Assembly: GCF_021249345.1 (NCBI RefSeq)
Contig: NZ_CP089588.1
Span: forward strand, 2,046,001 to 2,110,000
Source: Halobacterium wangiae
GTDB taxonomy: Archaea > Halobacteriota > Halobacteria > Halobacteriales > Halobacteriaceae
Length of the DNA stretch: 64,000 nucleotides
Reading direction: 5' to 3'
In this document: in pieces, positions 1 through 7,740 of the stretch
How positions within the stretch are numbered: the first letter of the stretch is position 1
Layout: every line of letters starts with the position of its first letter
Notes under the pieces: generated by a model
The model's input: the letters and a program-made list of their open reading frames with translations, nothing else
Databases searched by the model: none
What the model was told of the DNA's origin: nothing
Made by a program: the position numbers and the translations under genes

Positions 1-50
1 GCGGATTACAGTCCCATTACTCGGACCCCCGGTCATCCAGGAGTCGTGTC

Positions 51-59
51 AAAAAAAAA
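51..59 (-). terminator. T-run terminator of the minus-strand gene at 91-738
   Basis: A run of nine A on the plus strand (T on the minus strand) lies about 30 nt past the stop codon of the first gene. Haloarchaeal transcription often ends at such oligo-T tracts. Confidence 0.5.
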
Positions 60-90
60 GACGTAGGGCGCCGTTCGCCGTCCCCTCTTT

Positions 91-738
91 CTACACCACG
101 TCGCCGCGTACCGTCATCCCTTCCGAGCGCGCCCGCCGCTCCTTGACGGCCTCGGCGGCAGTCTCGGCCTCCGCCTCGTCCATGCCGAGCATCTCCAGGG
201 CGCCCGTCAGAGTCGGGAAGACGAGTTCGCCGCTCCGGAGTTTGGCGAACGCGTCCTCGCTGCGCTGGCCGTCCACCCAGAGGCAGACGCCGCGTGGGTC
301 CAGCACCTGCTCGTAGTTCCCCGTCGCCCGCGCGCCCTCCAGTCGCTGGGTGACGTTGTCCTCGAAGCCCGCGTTGCACACCTCGACGTGGATGGGTTCG
401 TCCTCGTCGACGAGGTGGGCGGCGAGACACTGCTCGGGCGCCACGTGTCCGTTCTCGTTCGCCCGGAGGTGCTCGGGGTTGGCGTCGGCCCACGACGCGC
501 GCACCGTCTTCCCGACGCCCCTGACGCCGTACTCGCGTTCGAACTCCGCGGCGCGGTCGGCGTCGTCGCCGCGCAGCAGGATGTCCTTCGTGAGGTAGAC
601 GTCGAGGCGTTCGACGGGGTCCAGCCCCAGCGCCACGTCGCCGTACACCCACACCTGCCGCACGGGCACGGGCTGCTCCTCGTCAACGACAGTGTCGACG
701 AGTTCCTCGACACGGTCGACGGCGGCTTCGCGGTCCAT
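91..738 (-). CDS. Conserved haloarchaeal protein of unknown function
   Basis: A 215-residue acidic soluble protein. I chose the ATG at 738, which gives an N-terminus of MDREAAVDRVEELVDT; upstream in-frame codons read poorly as protein. The N-terminal part is helical, and a stretch near residues 30-45 (VWVYGDVALGLDPVERLDVY) is reminiscent of the G-D-x-A-x-G-x-D pattern of minimal nucleotidyltransferases, but I cannot show catalytic residues. The C-terminus is Ala/Glu-rich and helical. It is divergent from the MFS gene at 827, with 88 nt between the two starts. I recall it only as a conserved haloarchaeal DUF-type protein, so no function is assigned. Confidence 0.75.
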   Translation of the reverse strand: MDREAAVDRVEELVDTVVDEEQPVPVRQVWVYGDVALGLDPVERLDVYLTKDILLRGDDADRAAEFEREYGVRGVGKTVRASWADANPEHLRANENGHVAPEQCLAAHLVDEDEPIHVEVCNAGFEDNVTQRLEGARATGNYEQVLDPRGVCLWVDGQRSEDAFAKLRSGELVFPTLTGALEMLGMDEAEAETAAEAVKERRARSEGMTVRGDVV

Positions 739-826
739 TGCTCGGACGTTACCCGCGCAGGCCGAAGAGCGTTGCGTACTTCCGGGAACCCGAACAATTT
801 CGACCCCGCGGAGCCACTCCTCGCAC

Positions 827-2200
827 ATGGCAGCGGAGTCCGAGGAGTCCGTGGACGCCTTCGACTCCTACCGGCAGTTCTTCGCGCTCGAACCCGACGT
901 GCTCGTGCTCTCGGTGGCGATGCTCGTGTTCAGCCTCGCCTTCCAGATGACGACGCGCTACGTCCCCGAGTACATGTACACGCTCGGTGCCGGCGCGGGC
1001 ATTGTCGGTCTCTACGGCAGTCTCGGCAACCTGATCTCGGCAGTGTATCCCTACCCTGGTGGCGCTGTCTCCGACCGCGTCGGCTCCCGGGTCGCGCTCA
1101 CCGCGTTCGCCGTCGTCACCACCATCGGGTTCGTCGTGTGGGCGCTCGCGCCCTCGCTCCCCGGCTTCGACCTCCCCGTCGTGTCGCTCGCTGGCGTCGA
1201 AGTCGGCGGTTCTGTCGGGCCGTGGGTGTGGGTGTTCGTCGGTCTGCTGTTGACGCAGGCTTGGAAGTCCTTCGGTCTCGGCGCGACGTTCGCCATCGTC
1301 AAGCAGAGCGTCGCCCCGAACCGCCTCGCGATGGGGTTCGCGAGCACCGAGATCTTCCGCCGCGTCGGCTTCCTGCTCGGTCCCGCCATCGCCGCCGTCG
1401 TGCTCGCGGTCTACGAGTTCCAGGTCGGCTTCCAGTACGTCCTCCTGCTCGCCGCCGGCTTCGCCGCGGTCGCCACCGTCGCCCAGCACGTGCTGTACGA
1501 CGCTAGCGAGGACACCGTCGGCGACTCCTTCGAGGGCCTCGACACGATCCGCCGCGACCTCCGGACCCTCCCCGAGACGCTGCGCCCGCTGCTCGTCGCG
1601 GACACCCTGATACGGTTCGCGAACGGCATGGTGTACGTGTTCTTCGTCGTCGTCGTCACGCGCTACCTCGGGGTCGGCTTCACGGGGTTCGGCGTCTCCA
1701 TCGGCCCCGCGTCGTTCTTCGGCGTGCTCCTCTCCGTCGAGATGGCCGTCGCCATCCTCACGAAGGTCCCCGTCTCGAAACTCGCCGAGCGAACGGGCCT
1801 CAAACCGGTCGTCGGCCTCGGCTTCCTCGTCTACGCGACCTTCCCCGCCATGCTCATCTTCGCGCCCGCCGACCAGTGGGCGCTCGTCGCGTTGTTCGCG
1901 TACTCCGGGCTCCGGTTCGCCGGCCTGCCCGCGCACAAGGCGCTCATCGTTGGTCCGGCCGAACGCGACGCTGGCGGCCGCGTCACGGGGACGTACTACC
2001 TCGTTCGGAACACCGTCGTCATTCCGAGCGCGGCGCTCGGCGGCGTGCTCTACGGGGGCGACTGGACGCTCCGGGTCGCCGGCGTCGCGGTCACCGCTGG
2101 CCCACAGCTCGCGTTCGGTCTCGCTACTGCGATCGGCTTCGTCGGTGTGGCGTACTTCGCCGCGTTCGGTCGGGAGTTCGAGGCCTACGCGCGGTCCTGA
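827..2200 (+). CDS. Major facilitator superfamily transporter
   Basis: A 457-residue polytopic membrane protein that should act as a secondary transporter in the cytoplasmic membrane. The ATG at 827 (MAAESEESVDAFDSY) is preferred because the upstream reading is Ser/Thr/Arg-rich nonsense. About twelve hydrophobic segments follow a short acidic N-terminal tail. The loop after TM2 has the MFS signature-like PGGAVSDRVGSR, matching the conserved G-x-x-x-D-R-x-G-R/K motif. A second half begins after a charged central loop (near TLPETLRPLLVADTLIRFAN). The substrate cannot be told from sequence. The 3' end overlaps the convergent Nudix gene by 16 nt. Confidence 0.9.
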   Translation: MAAESEESVDAFDSYRQFFALEPDVLVLSVAMLVFSLAFQMTTRYVPEYMYTLGAGAGIVGLYGSLGNLISAVYPYPGGAVSDRVGSRVALTAFAVVTTIGFVVWALAPSLPGFDLPVVSLAGVEVGGSVGPWVWVFVGLLLTQAWKSFGLGATFAIVKQSVAPNRLAMGFASTEIFRRVGFLLGPAIAAVVLAVYEFQVGFQYVLLLAAGFAAVATVAQHVLYDASEDTVGDSFEGLDTIRRDLRTLPETLRPLLVADTLIRFANGMVYVFFVVVVTRYLGVGFTGFGVSIGPASFFGVLLSVEMAVAILTKVPVSKLAERTGLKPVVGLGFLVYATFPAMLIFAPADQWALVALFAYSGLRFAGLPAHKALIVGPAERDAGGRVTGTYYLVRNTVVIPSAALGGVLYGGDWTLRVAGVAVTAGPQLAFGLATAIGFVGVAYFAAFGREFEAYARS

Positions 2201-2622
2201 CAGAGCGCTGCCAGCCCCGTCGGGTACAGTGGTTCCTCGGCCGCCACGAGCGCGTCGAGCGCGCGCCACTCCGCCGTGATGCGTTCGTCCGCGTCCGCCT
2301 CGTAGCCGCGGAGTTCGTCGCGTTCGTACAGCGCGTCGTCGGCGAACGCGCCGTCGAACACCACCACGAACTCGTGGCCACGCTGGTCGCCGTACGTGAA
2401 GCGGTTCTCGAGGATGCCGAGGCGCTCGACGGCCACGAGGTCGGCACCCAGTTCCTCCCGGAACTCGCGTCGCACGGCGTCGTCGCTCGACTCCCAGAAC
2501 TCGATTCCGCCGCCGAGCGGCCGGAAGAACGCCTCACCGCCCGGCGCGACGTCCCGACTCACCAGTATCTCCTCGCCGTCCGACACCACGCAGAGGGCCA
2601 CCGGTCGGATTCGCTCGCGCAT
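2185..2622 (-). CDS. Nudix hydrolase
   Basis: A 145-residue Nudix-fold protein expected to cleave nucleoside diphosphates linked to another moiety. The full Nudix box G-x5-E-x7-R-E-x2-E-E-x-G is present (starts GGIEFWESSDDAVR, then REFREELGA) around residues 37-60, so metal binding should be intact. The ATG at 2622 gives MRERIRPVALCVVSDGEE, a normal first strand of the fold. A longer reading upstream would run antisense through the HD gene and is rejected. Its end overlaps the convergent MFS gene. The substrate is unknown; this short form is common as a housekeeping pyrophosphatase. Confidence 0.9.
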   Translation of the reverse strand: MRERIRPVALCVVSDGEEILVSRDVAPGGEAFFRPLGGGIEFWESSDDAVRREFREELGADLVAVERLGILENRFTYGDQRGHEFVVVFDGAFADDALYERDELRGYEADADERITAEWRALDALVAAEEPLYPTGLAALCQDRA

Positions 2623-2766
2623 GGACTGCGACCGGAAGCGGGCGGCCGAGTTGACAGTTTCGGTTCCACGTCCGGCCGTCACGTCACCGAACCGAAAGAC
2701 CGACGCTCCTGGACTGCCTCTCTCCCACAATCCCGGCCCGGTCCCCACGGACAGGGCCACCCCACC

Positions 2767-4143
2767 ATGCCGACCACGCAGATCAAGGACCCGGTCCACG
2801 GGTACGTCGAACTCGAACAGCCCCTCGTCGACAGCATCCTCGACACCCGGCCGTTCCAGCGGCTCCGCCACGTCCGCCAGCTGTCGGCGACGAACCTCGT
2901 CTACCCGGGCGCCAACCACACGCGCTTCGAGCACTCCCTCGGCGTCTACCACCTCGCACGCACCGTCTTCGAGAACCTCCGCGAGCAGCAGTACTTCTAC
3001 CAGGACGCCACCAGCGCGGAACTCGACGACATCCAGCGCACCCTGGAGTGCGCGGCGCTCCTCCACGACGTCGGCCACCCGCCGTTCTCCCACCTCGGCG
3101 AGCGCTTCCTCGACGTCGACGACCTGCGGGCACGCCTCGCGGAGTACGGCGTCCAGGAGACGTTCCTCGACGCCGGCGTCGGCGACGCACCCGTCCGCGA
3201 AGCGAGCGCCCACGAACTCCTCGGCTGCCTGCTCGTCTGCCGGGAGTACGGCGACCCGCTCCGCGATATCGGCGTCGACCCCCACGACGTCTGCGCGCAC
3301 ATCCTCGGGTACAGCCTCGAGTACGAGCGCGGCGGCCGCTGGCAGCACGGCGTCGCCGCGCAGGTGCTGCACTCGCCCATCGATGTCGACCGCCTGGACT
3401 ACATCACCCGGGACAACCAGATGACGGGCGCGGACGTCCTCAGCTTCGACACCGCCCGCATGGTCGAGTCCTACACCGCCCACCCCGAGGAGGGGCTGGC
3501 GCTCTCTGACAAGGCGCTCTCCGCCATCGGCAACTACCTCGAGGGCCGCATCGCGCTGTACATGTGGGTCACCCAGCACCACAAGTCGGTGTACGCCCAC
3601 GCGCTGCTCGACGACCTGCTGGACGAACTCGCGGCGGTCGCCGACGAACCGCCGGTGACCACCGACGCCATCCTCCGGGAGGGCGTCGACGACAACACCA
3701 TCATGGAGCGCCTGCGCGTCGCCGCCCGCGACAACCCGGACTCAACGCTCGCAGCGCTCTACGACCGGTTCCGCGGCCGGCGGTTCCCGGAGACCTGCTG
3801 GAAACACCGCATCGCGTACGCCGACCGCGTGGACGCCCCGCTCGACGCGTTCAGCGACTGGCTGGCCGGCAACGCCGACCGCCTCGAACGCGCGCTCGCC
3901 GACGAACTCGGCGTCCCCGACCACGAGGTGTGGATCGAGCAGTCCTACGTCCCCGAGTACGAGCCACAGGAACTGAAGGACATCCCCATCGCGTACGGCG
4001 GTACGACGCGCTCGGTCGGTGACTGGGGGCTGTACGGCGACCGCGCGTTCGACAGTCCCATCCCGTTCGTCTTCGTCCCCTACGGCGTCGAGAAGCGAGC
4101 GACCGCGACGCTCGTCGAGTGGTTCCACCACGAGAGCGCCTGA
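2767..4143 (+). CDS. HD-domain phosphohydrolase, dGTPase/SAMHD1-like
   Basis: A 458-residue member of the HD superfamily with the arrangement of dNTP triphosphohydrolases. The ATG at 2767 gives MPTTQIKDPVHGYVELE, and IKDPVHG is the typical start of this family. Metal ligands are visible in order: His in TRFEHSLGV, the HD pair in ALLHDVGHPPFSH, and the distal Asp in SPIDVDRLDYITRDNQ. Archaeal and bacterial relatives hydrolyse dNTPs or remain of unknown substrate; a role in nucleotide pool control is inferred. The N-terminal HD region is the most conserved, and the C-terminal 150 residues are a family-specific helical and beta extension. It is the last core gene before the accessory island. Confidence 0.9.
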   Translation: MPTTQIKDPVHGYVELEQPLVDSILDTRPFQRLRHVRQLSATNLVYPGANHTRFEHSLGVYHLARTVFENLREQQYFYQDATSAELDDIQRTLECAALLHDVGHPPFSHLGERFLDVDDLRARLAEYGVQETFLDAGVGDAPVREASAHELLGCLLVCREYGDPLRDIGVDPHDVCAHILGYSLEYERGGRWQHGVAAQVLHSPIDVDRLDYITRDNQMTGADVLSFDTARMVESYTAHPEEGLALSDKALSAIGNYLEGRIALYMWVTQHHKSVYAHALLDDLLDELAAVADEPPVTTDAILREGVDDNTIMERLRVAARDNPDSTLAALYDRFRGRRFPETCWKHRIAYADRVDAPLDAFSDWLAGNADRLERALADELGVPDHEVWIEQSYVPEYEPQELKDIPIAYGGTTRSVGDWGLYGDRAFDSPIPFVFVPYGVEKRATATLVEWFHHESA

Positions 4144-4336
4144 ATCGGCTGATTCTCTCGGCTCTCCCGTTCTTCACTGCCCAGCGGCCGCGCTGGTCTG
4201 TCGTCGGTTCTGTGGCCGAGGGTCGCCACGTCCGGCGCAGTAGTTCCGAAAGTCAAAATCTGTGCAGGAGATGAATGACGATATTCCGGCGATGAAATAA
4301 AGATGGATATTTTACACTCAACTGTAATTGAGGCAC

Positions 4337-4837
4337 ATGAACATTCCGTCATCGGTGATCAATCTCGGTCGGGAACTGGCCACCCAGGTTGGGAGTGCGT
4401 TCATTGCAACCATTCCAATTATCTTGGGTGGTTACTATCTCTATGAACATCGGCAGAAAGTTCGTGCGCGCCGTCTACGCCATGCGTTATTGACGGAAAT
4501 AGAGGCGATACAGCCGGAACTCATGTCGGTGATGGAAGAAGGAGATGCATATTTAGATGATCCAGTTTTTCAGGGCAACTTGGATAAAATCGATCTGCTG
4601 ACGAACGAGGAGATTAATGCAGTGATTCGGTTTTATAGCCGTTTATCTCCACTCAGGCAAAGGGTTAGCCGTGAAGGCCCGGCCATTGAACCTGAGAATA
4701 TTCCTTCTCATCTCACCAATAACGCCATGAGCTGTAAGGAGGACGCGATCGAGGAACTTGAGAAACAGATATCGAGTCAACCTACTGTTCGGAAGCCCAG
4801 ATCGGATTCTTACTCTTCATCCGATCCTAGAGATTAG
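4337..4837 (+). CDS. Membrane-anchored hypothetical protein
   Basis: A 166-residue protein with one N-terminal transmembrane segment (about residues 13-33, SAFIATIPIILGGYYLYEH) followed by a charged helical cytoplasmic domain. I prefer the ATG at 4337 over a TTG nine bases upstream, because an AT-rich TATA-like element (atattttac, about 4307-4315) lies the right distance away for a leaderless transcript. GC content is clearly below that of the preceding core genes, which marks the start of the accessory island. I do not recognise the family. Confidence 0.7.
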   Translation: MNIPSSVINLGRELATQVGSAFIATIPIILGGYYLYEHRQKVRARRLRHALLTEIEAIQPELMSVMEEGDAYLDDPVFQGNLDKIDLLTNEEINAVIRFYSRLSPLRQRVSREGPAIEPENIPSHLTNNAMSCKEDAIEELEKQISSQPTVRKPRSDSYSSSDPRD

Positions 4838-4894
4838 GTAATATTCTGGGTGTATGCCATTACAAATAAATTGTAAGAGATCTCGGCCTAAATG

Positions 4895-5179
4895 CTACAG
4901 GTGCTCATCAAACCAATCACCAAGACCACCTGAGACATTACGATACGCCCACCTTCCTCCGCCACTCTCTGGGATTTGAGTTATGACGATTGAGTCATTC
5001 GTGTCGGTGACACCAGTCAGCTCATCGGCGATATCACCAGCGCCTTTGTTTGAAACGCCAACCAACCAGGTAGACTCAAGAGCATCAAATGTCGGACCTA
5101 GGGACTCGATTGCCTCGTGGATATCTTCGTAGTCCTGTCCTGGCTCGTGTAAATCGTAACTGATCTCGTAAACCGTCAT
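4895..5179 (-). CDS. Cas2/VapD-like small protein
   Basis: A 94-residue protein. Its start MTVYEISYDLHEPGQDYEDI and the following ESLGPTFDALESTWLV closely resemble the small ferredoxin-fold family annotated as SinR-family or Cas2/VapD-like. In that family a first strand ending in Y-D-L is followed by a helix and a second strand with S-T-W. Related folds include the Cas2 nuclease and VapD endoribonuclease, but nothing here proves nuclease activity. No CRISPR array or other cas gene is in the window, so it is not part of a CRISPR locus here. It starts 3 nt after the stop of the gene at 5183-5545 and is likely co-transcribed with it. Confidence 0.7.
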   Translation of the reverse strand: MTVYEISYDLHEPGQDYEDIHEAIESLGPTFDALESTWLVGVSNKGAGDIADELTGVTDTNDSIVITQIPESGGGRWAYRNVSGGLGDWFDEHL

Positions 5180-5182
5180 TTA

Positions 5183-5545
5183 TCAAGAACTCAAGCTGCT
5201 AACGGTTGTACCTGCAATTCCGACAGCGGCCAGGGTGTACTTCGGTGCATCATAGACCGCGTGGGCGATCGCATTACCGGTCTCTGGGTTGTGGCGGTCT
5301 AACTCGATTGTCCATTCGTCCTCGTACTCCCGGATTTGGAAACTATCCGTCTCTTGCTGATCTCGGTACACTGCCTCTGCACCAGCTTCGATTGACCAAT
5401 ACGAACGCTCGAATCCCGGCGGGAGCGTGAATTCGGCAGTCTTCGGAACGGTGATTTTCTCTCCGTACCCTTGCTCCCGTGCTAACCGCTTTGCCTCTGC
5501 CCAAGAATAGGCGTAACCTCTGTCCTCAGATGGTGAACTGACCAT
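5183..5545 (-). CDS. Hypothetical protein, partner of the Cas2/VapD-like gene
   Basis: A 120-residue protein starting at the ATG at 5545 (MVSSPSEDRGYAYSWAEAKR). The middle is beta-rich with several Trp and Tyr residues (FERSYWSIEAGAEAVYRDQQ). The last 20 residues are hydrophobic (YTLAAVGIAGTTVSSL) and could be a membrane or interface segment. It lies directly upstream of the Cas2/VapD-like gene with a 3-nt gap, so the two form a two-gene operon. No family recognised. A longer upstream reading would run into the metalloprotease remnant on the other strand and is not believed. Confidence 0.6.
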   Translation of the reverse strand: MVSSPSEDRGYAYSWAEAKRLAREQGYGEKITVPKTAEFTLPPGFERSYWSIEAGAEAVYRDQQETDSFQIREYEDEWTIELDRHNPETGNAIAHAVYDAPKYTLAAVGIAGTTVSSLSS

Positions 5546-5632
5546 ATCTGGTCCTAGCAACCAAGTAACATAAAGGCTGAGTAAGCGGGGTGAAAGTGAA
5601 GCACATCCCTCATTATTCTTCCGTTGGCCAGG

Positions 5633-5740
5633 TTGCTTTGGCTCGACGAAACCTACGCCGAGCTCCACGCCATTTCCTATCTTGTAACCGACCGATATGC
5701 CGAGATCTGCTCCCAAGTCCAAGAAAATCGAGACCCACGC
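5633..5740 (+). pseudogene. C-terminal remnant of the membrane metalloprotease gene at 11960-12634
   Basis: About 35 codons translate to LLWLDETYAELHAISYL and then RYAEICSQVQENRDP. This is nearly identical to the third-ligand region of the intact gene at 11960-12634 (LLWLDETYAELHAISYL, RYSEIRSQVRENRDP). Similarity fades after ENRDP, and no HExxH-containing part lies upstream. This is a decayed partial copy. From 5741 to 5940 I see no gene. Confidence 0.75.
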
Positions 5741-5940
5741 TCCTATGTTCTAACCGGCCGTAGGGTGGCTCCAAATCTGGTTCTCGCTTGCACAGTTCCT
5801 CGAGCGGTTCCTCCATCAGATCTCGATGATTGAAGTCGGCTTGCCCAATAGCTTCGAATCGTTCTGCGGCCGTCGTCCACCCCTAATGCTCCTCTATACT
5901 CACCTCGTCATCCTGGAACTAGGTATAGTTCAAACAACAG

Positions 5941-6453
5941 CTATTCGCCGTTCAAGACCTCATGCGCCTCACTATCCGAGTAACCGTGTTCCTCGCGGAG
6001 ATGGTCGAGGAACGCGTGCGGTGACGTCGAGAGCCCCGTCGCGTACCAGTCACAGTCATCTTCGGGACAATCGTACTCGGGTTCGAGACCCTGCTCGACC
6101 TCCTTCGGTCGCTGCTTTTCCTGGTCGGGTGCTTCCTCGCCGATCATCATCTGGACGTCGCCCGAAAGTCGTTCCTCTTCGTAGACCTCTAACACCCATT
6201 CGCCCACGGTCTCGTCGAGCGCGTGGATGTCCTCCTCGGTCGTGTCCGGGGTGGCGGGCGCATCCCCGATTTTCTCCCAGCCGCCAGCCTCCTCGTCGTA
6301 CCCGAGTGCGTGCGCGGTGTCGCTACTGAAAACGACGAGCGCAAGAATCTCGCGTGTCTCTTCCCGGATGGCGTAGCCGAGGAAGTCGTCGGAATCCCGG
6401 ACGGTGTGGTACTTCAGCGGTCGGCCGGGCATTGAGGCCACGGTGTCGGTCAT
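5941..6453 (-). CDS. Small zinc-finger protein (C2H2-like)
   Basis: A 170-residue protein from the ATG at 6453 (MTDTVASMPGRPLKYHTVRD). The first two thirds form an acidic alpha/beta domain of unknown type. Near the C-terminus a CPEDDCDWYATG stretch followed by spaced His residues (SPHAFLDHLREEHGY) makes a classical-looking C-x4-C...H finger that may bind zinc. The neighbour upstream, at 6527-6928, ends in a related finger with the same CDW core, so the two probably arose together or work together. DNA or RNA binding is inferred, not shown. Confidence 0.7.
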   Translation of the reverse strand: MTDTVASMPGRPLKYHTVRDSDDFLGYAIREETREILALVVFSSDTAHALGYDEEAGGWEKIGDAPATPDTTEEDIHALDETVGEWVLEVYEEERLSGDVQMMIGEEAPDQEKQRPKEVEQGLEPEYDCPEDDCDWYATGLSTSPHAFLDHLREEHGYSDSEAHEVLNGE

Positions 6454-6526
6454 TTCCCCAGGATACCAGAGGCCCCAGCAAAAGTATGCCGACGGACGAC
6501 ACAGTTGGCGTCCCCCTCGCTCTCGA

Positions 6527-6928
6527 CTACGCGGACGACCGCTCGGTGACGGTGTGCTCTTCAGCCGCCTCGTGCTCTGCAGCAAACTCGTCAAGCCGGG
6601 AGTGGAACGGTGACTCGCACGACCAGTCGCAGTCGCGGCAGTCCACGCTCTGCATCTCCCCCGGCTCCTCAGCAACGTCAGCGGGGTAAATGAGTCGCCA
6701 GAAGTTCCAGCCTGTCGCGTTGTCGTGTTCTTTCTCAATGAACCGCTCGCCGAGTTGACGGTGGTTCTGGAGGTAGCGACCGACATCGCGAGGCATCGGT
6801 GCGGAGTACTCGCATTCGACACCCCCGGTGTGAATATACATCGCAGCGAGACGTGCGCGGAACCGGCCATCTTCCCGGGCGACCTCATCGGCCGCTCGGC
6901 GAATGGCATCGATCTGCTCGTCGAGCAT
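6527..6928 (-). CDS. Small protein with C-terminal zinc-finger-like motif
   Basis: A 133-residue protein, ATG at 6928 (MLDEQIDAIRRAADEVARED). The N-terminal half is helical and charged, the middle is aromatic (GWNFWRLIYPADVAEE), and the C-terminus holds DCRDCDWSCESPFHSRLDEF followed by AAEHEAAEEH. This gives a C-x2-C and H-x(n)-H pair resembling the finger of the next gene. A TATA-like AT-rich stretch (aattaaag) lies about 20-30 nt upstream of the start. No known family; regulatory function is a guess. Confidence 0.65.
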   Translation of the reverse strand: MLDEQIDAIRRAADEVAREDGRFRARLAAMYIHTGGVECEYSAPMPRDVGRYLQNHRQLGERFIEKEHDNATGWNFWRLIYPADVAEEPGEMQSVDCRDCDWSCESPFHSRLDEFAAEHEAAEEHTVTERSSA

Positions 6929-6996
6929 GACAGAAGATTGCAGCAGGAATAATTAAAGAACTACCTTACAGACCATTCCATCAGACCTGAATCTCC

Positions 6997-7224
6997 ATGT
7001 CACGAGCAGAGCGTTTCGTCGAGGGAGCGGTCGCAATCATTGTGCTTTCCGTATTCGTCGCGGTCAGCCTTGCGCTTATGTCCATCTTCTTCCCCGAGAC
7101 GGCTCTGGCTGTTACTCTCGGTCTGGTTGCGCTTGGGTTATTCGCTCTCGTCGTCCTCGTGTTTCTCCTTTATCGTCTGCTGTTCGGCGACGGATGCAGA
7201 GGTGGGGCCTTCCCAGGACGGTAA
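6997..7224 (+). CDS. Small two-helix membrane protein
   Basis: A 75-residue protein with two predicted membrane helices (about residues 9-31 and 37-61) joined by a very short Pro-Glu loop, and a basic/Gly-rich tail (LFGDGCRGGAFPGR). The ATG at 6997 gives MSRAERFVEGAVAII. It is encoded opposite to its neighbours on both sides. No known family; such small haloarchaeal membrane proteins are usually uncharacterised. Confidence 0.6.
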   Translation: MSRAERFVEGAVAIIVLSVFVAVSLALMSIFFPETALAVTLGLVALGLFALVVLVFLLYRLLFGDGCRGGAFPGR

Positions 7225-7305
7225 GTGCCTGGGCTGGCACTGGTTCCGAAACCTGTGCACGAGACTCCCTCTAATCCCAATTCCAGGATTTCGAACGGGG
7301 GCTTC

Positions 7306-7740
7306 TTAGAGGAGGCCTGCGATGCAGGGATGGCTAGTGTTTGCCACGACCCAGAGCGCGGCTGCAGTCCCAACGAACACCATGCCAAAGCCGAGCAGGT
7401 ACAGTCCAAGATTTCGATTGGACCCACCTCTGGCATATCTACTCCGAATCCCTGACTTGCGCCTCGATGCGAAGTAGGTTCCGGAGATGATGATGAGCCC
7501 GAGTGCTGCAACTCCCTCCATGACGATCTTGAATCCTTCCGCCAGAGCTGGCTCGGGATCGTTCACGAACAAGGTGTGGAATCCTGTCACCAAGGCTCCG
7601 CCATTGTGAGCCGGTGTACAGTTACCGAAGGTTGTTGCGACCCCACTCAGCGCCCCGTAGAACACTCCCACTGCTCCAGTAGCTACGAGGATAATCAGGC
7701 CCGCAACCCAGAAGACCAGTTCGCTATCTCTTGAGGTCAT
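7306..7740 (-). CDS. Membrane protein at the end of the ubiquitin-like operon
   Basis: A 144-residue protein with about three membrane helices (around residues 8-30, 68-90 and 112-132), separated by a Cys/His-containing outer loop (FGNCTPAHNGG) and a basic inner loop (SRRKSGIRSRYARGG). The ATG at 7740 lies inside the last codons of the E1-like gene (17-nt overlap). The gene is therefore translationally coupled to the ubiquitin-like operon and probably its fourth member. It could be a membrane effector, anchor or target of conjugation, but that is inference. No family recognised. Confidence 0.65.
   Translation of the reverse strand: MTSRDSELVFWVAGLIILVATGAVGVFYGALSGVATTFGNCTPAHNGGALVTGFHTLFVNDPEPALAEGFKIVMEGVAALGLIIISGTYFASRRKSGIRSRYARGGSNRNLGLYLLGFGMVFVGTAAALWVVANTSHPCIAGLL

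Noticed and set aside
388-1506. 372-codon plus-strand frame across the first two genes
   Set aside because: Runs antisense to the first gene and out of frame through the MFS gene; Arg/Pro-rich shadow.
2185-3600. Long minus-strand protein continuing the Nudix gene through the HD gene
   Set aside because: The part beyond 2622 is antisense to the HD gene and has shadow composition; the Nudix domain has its own ATG.
4895-5179. Cas2 of a CRISPR-Cas locus
   Set aside because: No repeats, spacers or other cas genes nearby; the protein resembles the free-standing Cas2/VapD-like family instead.
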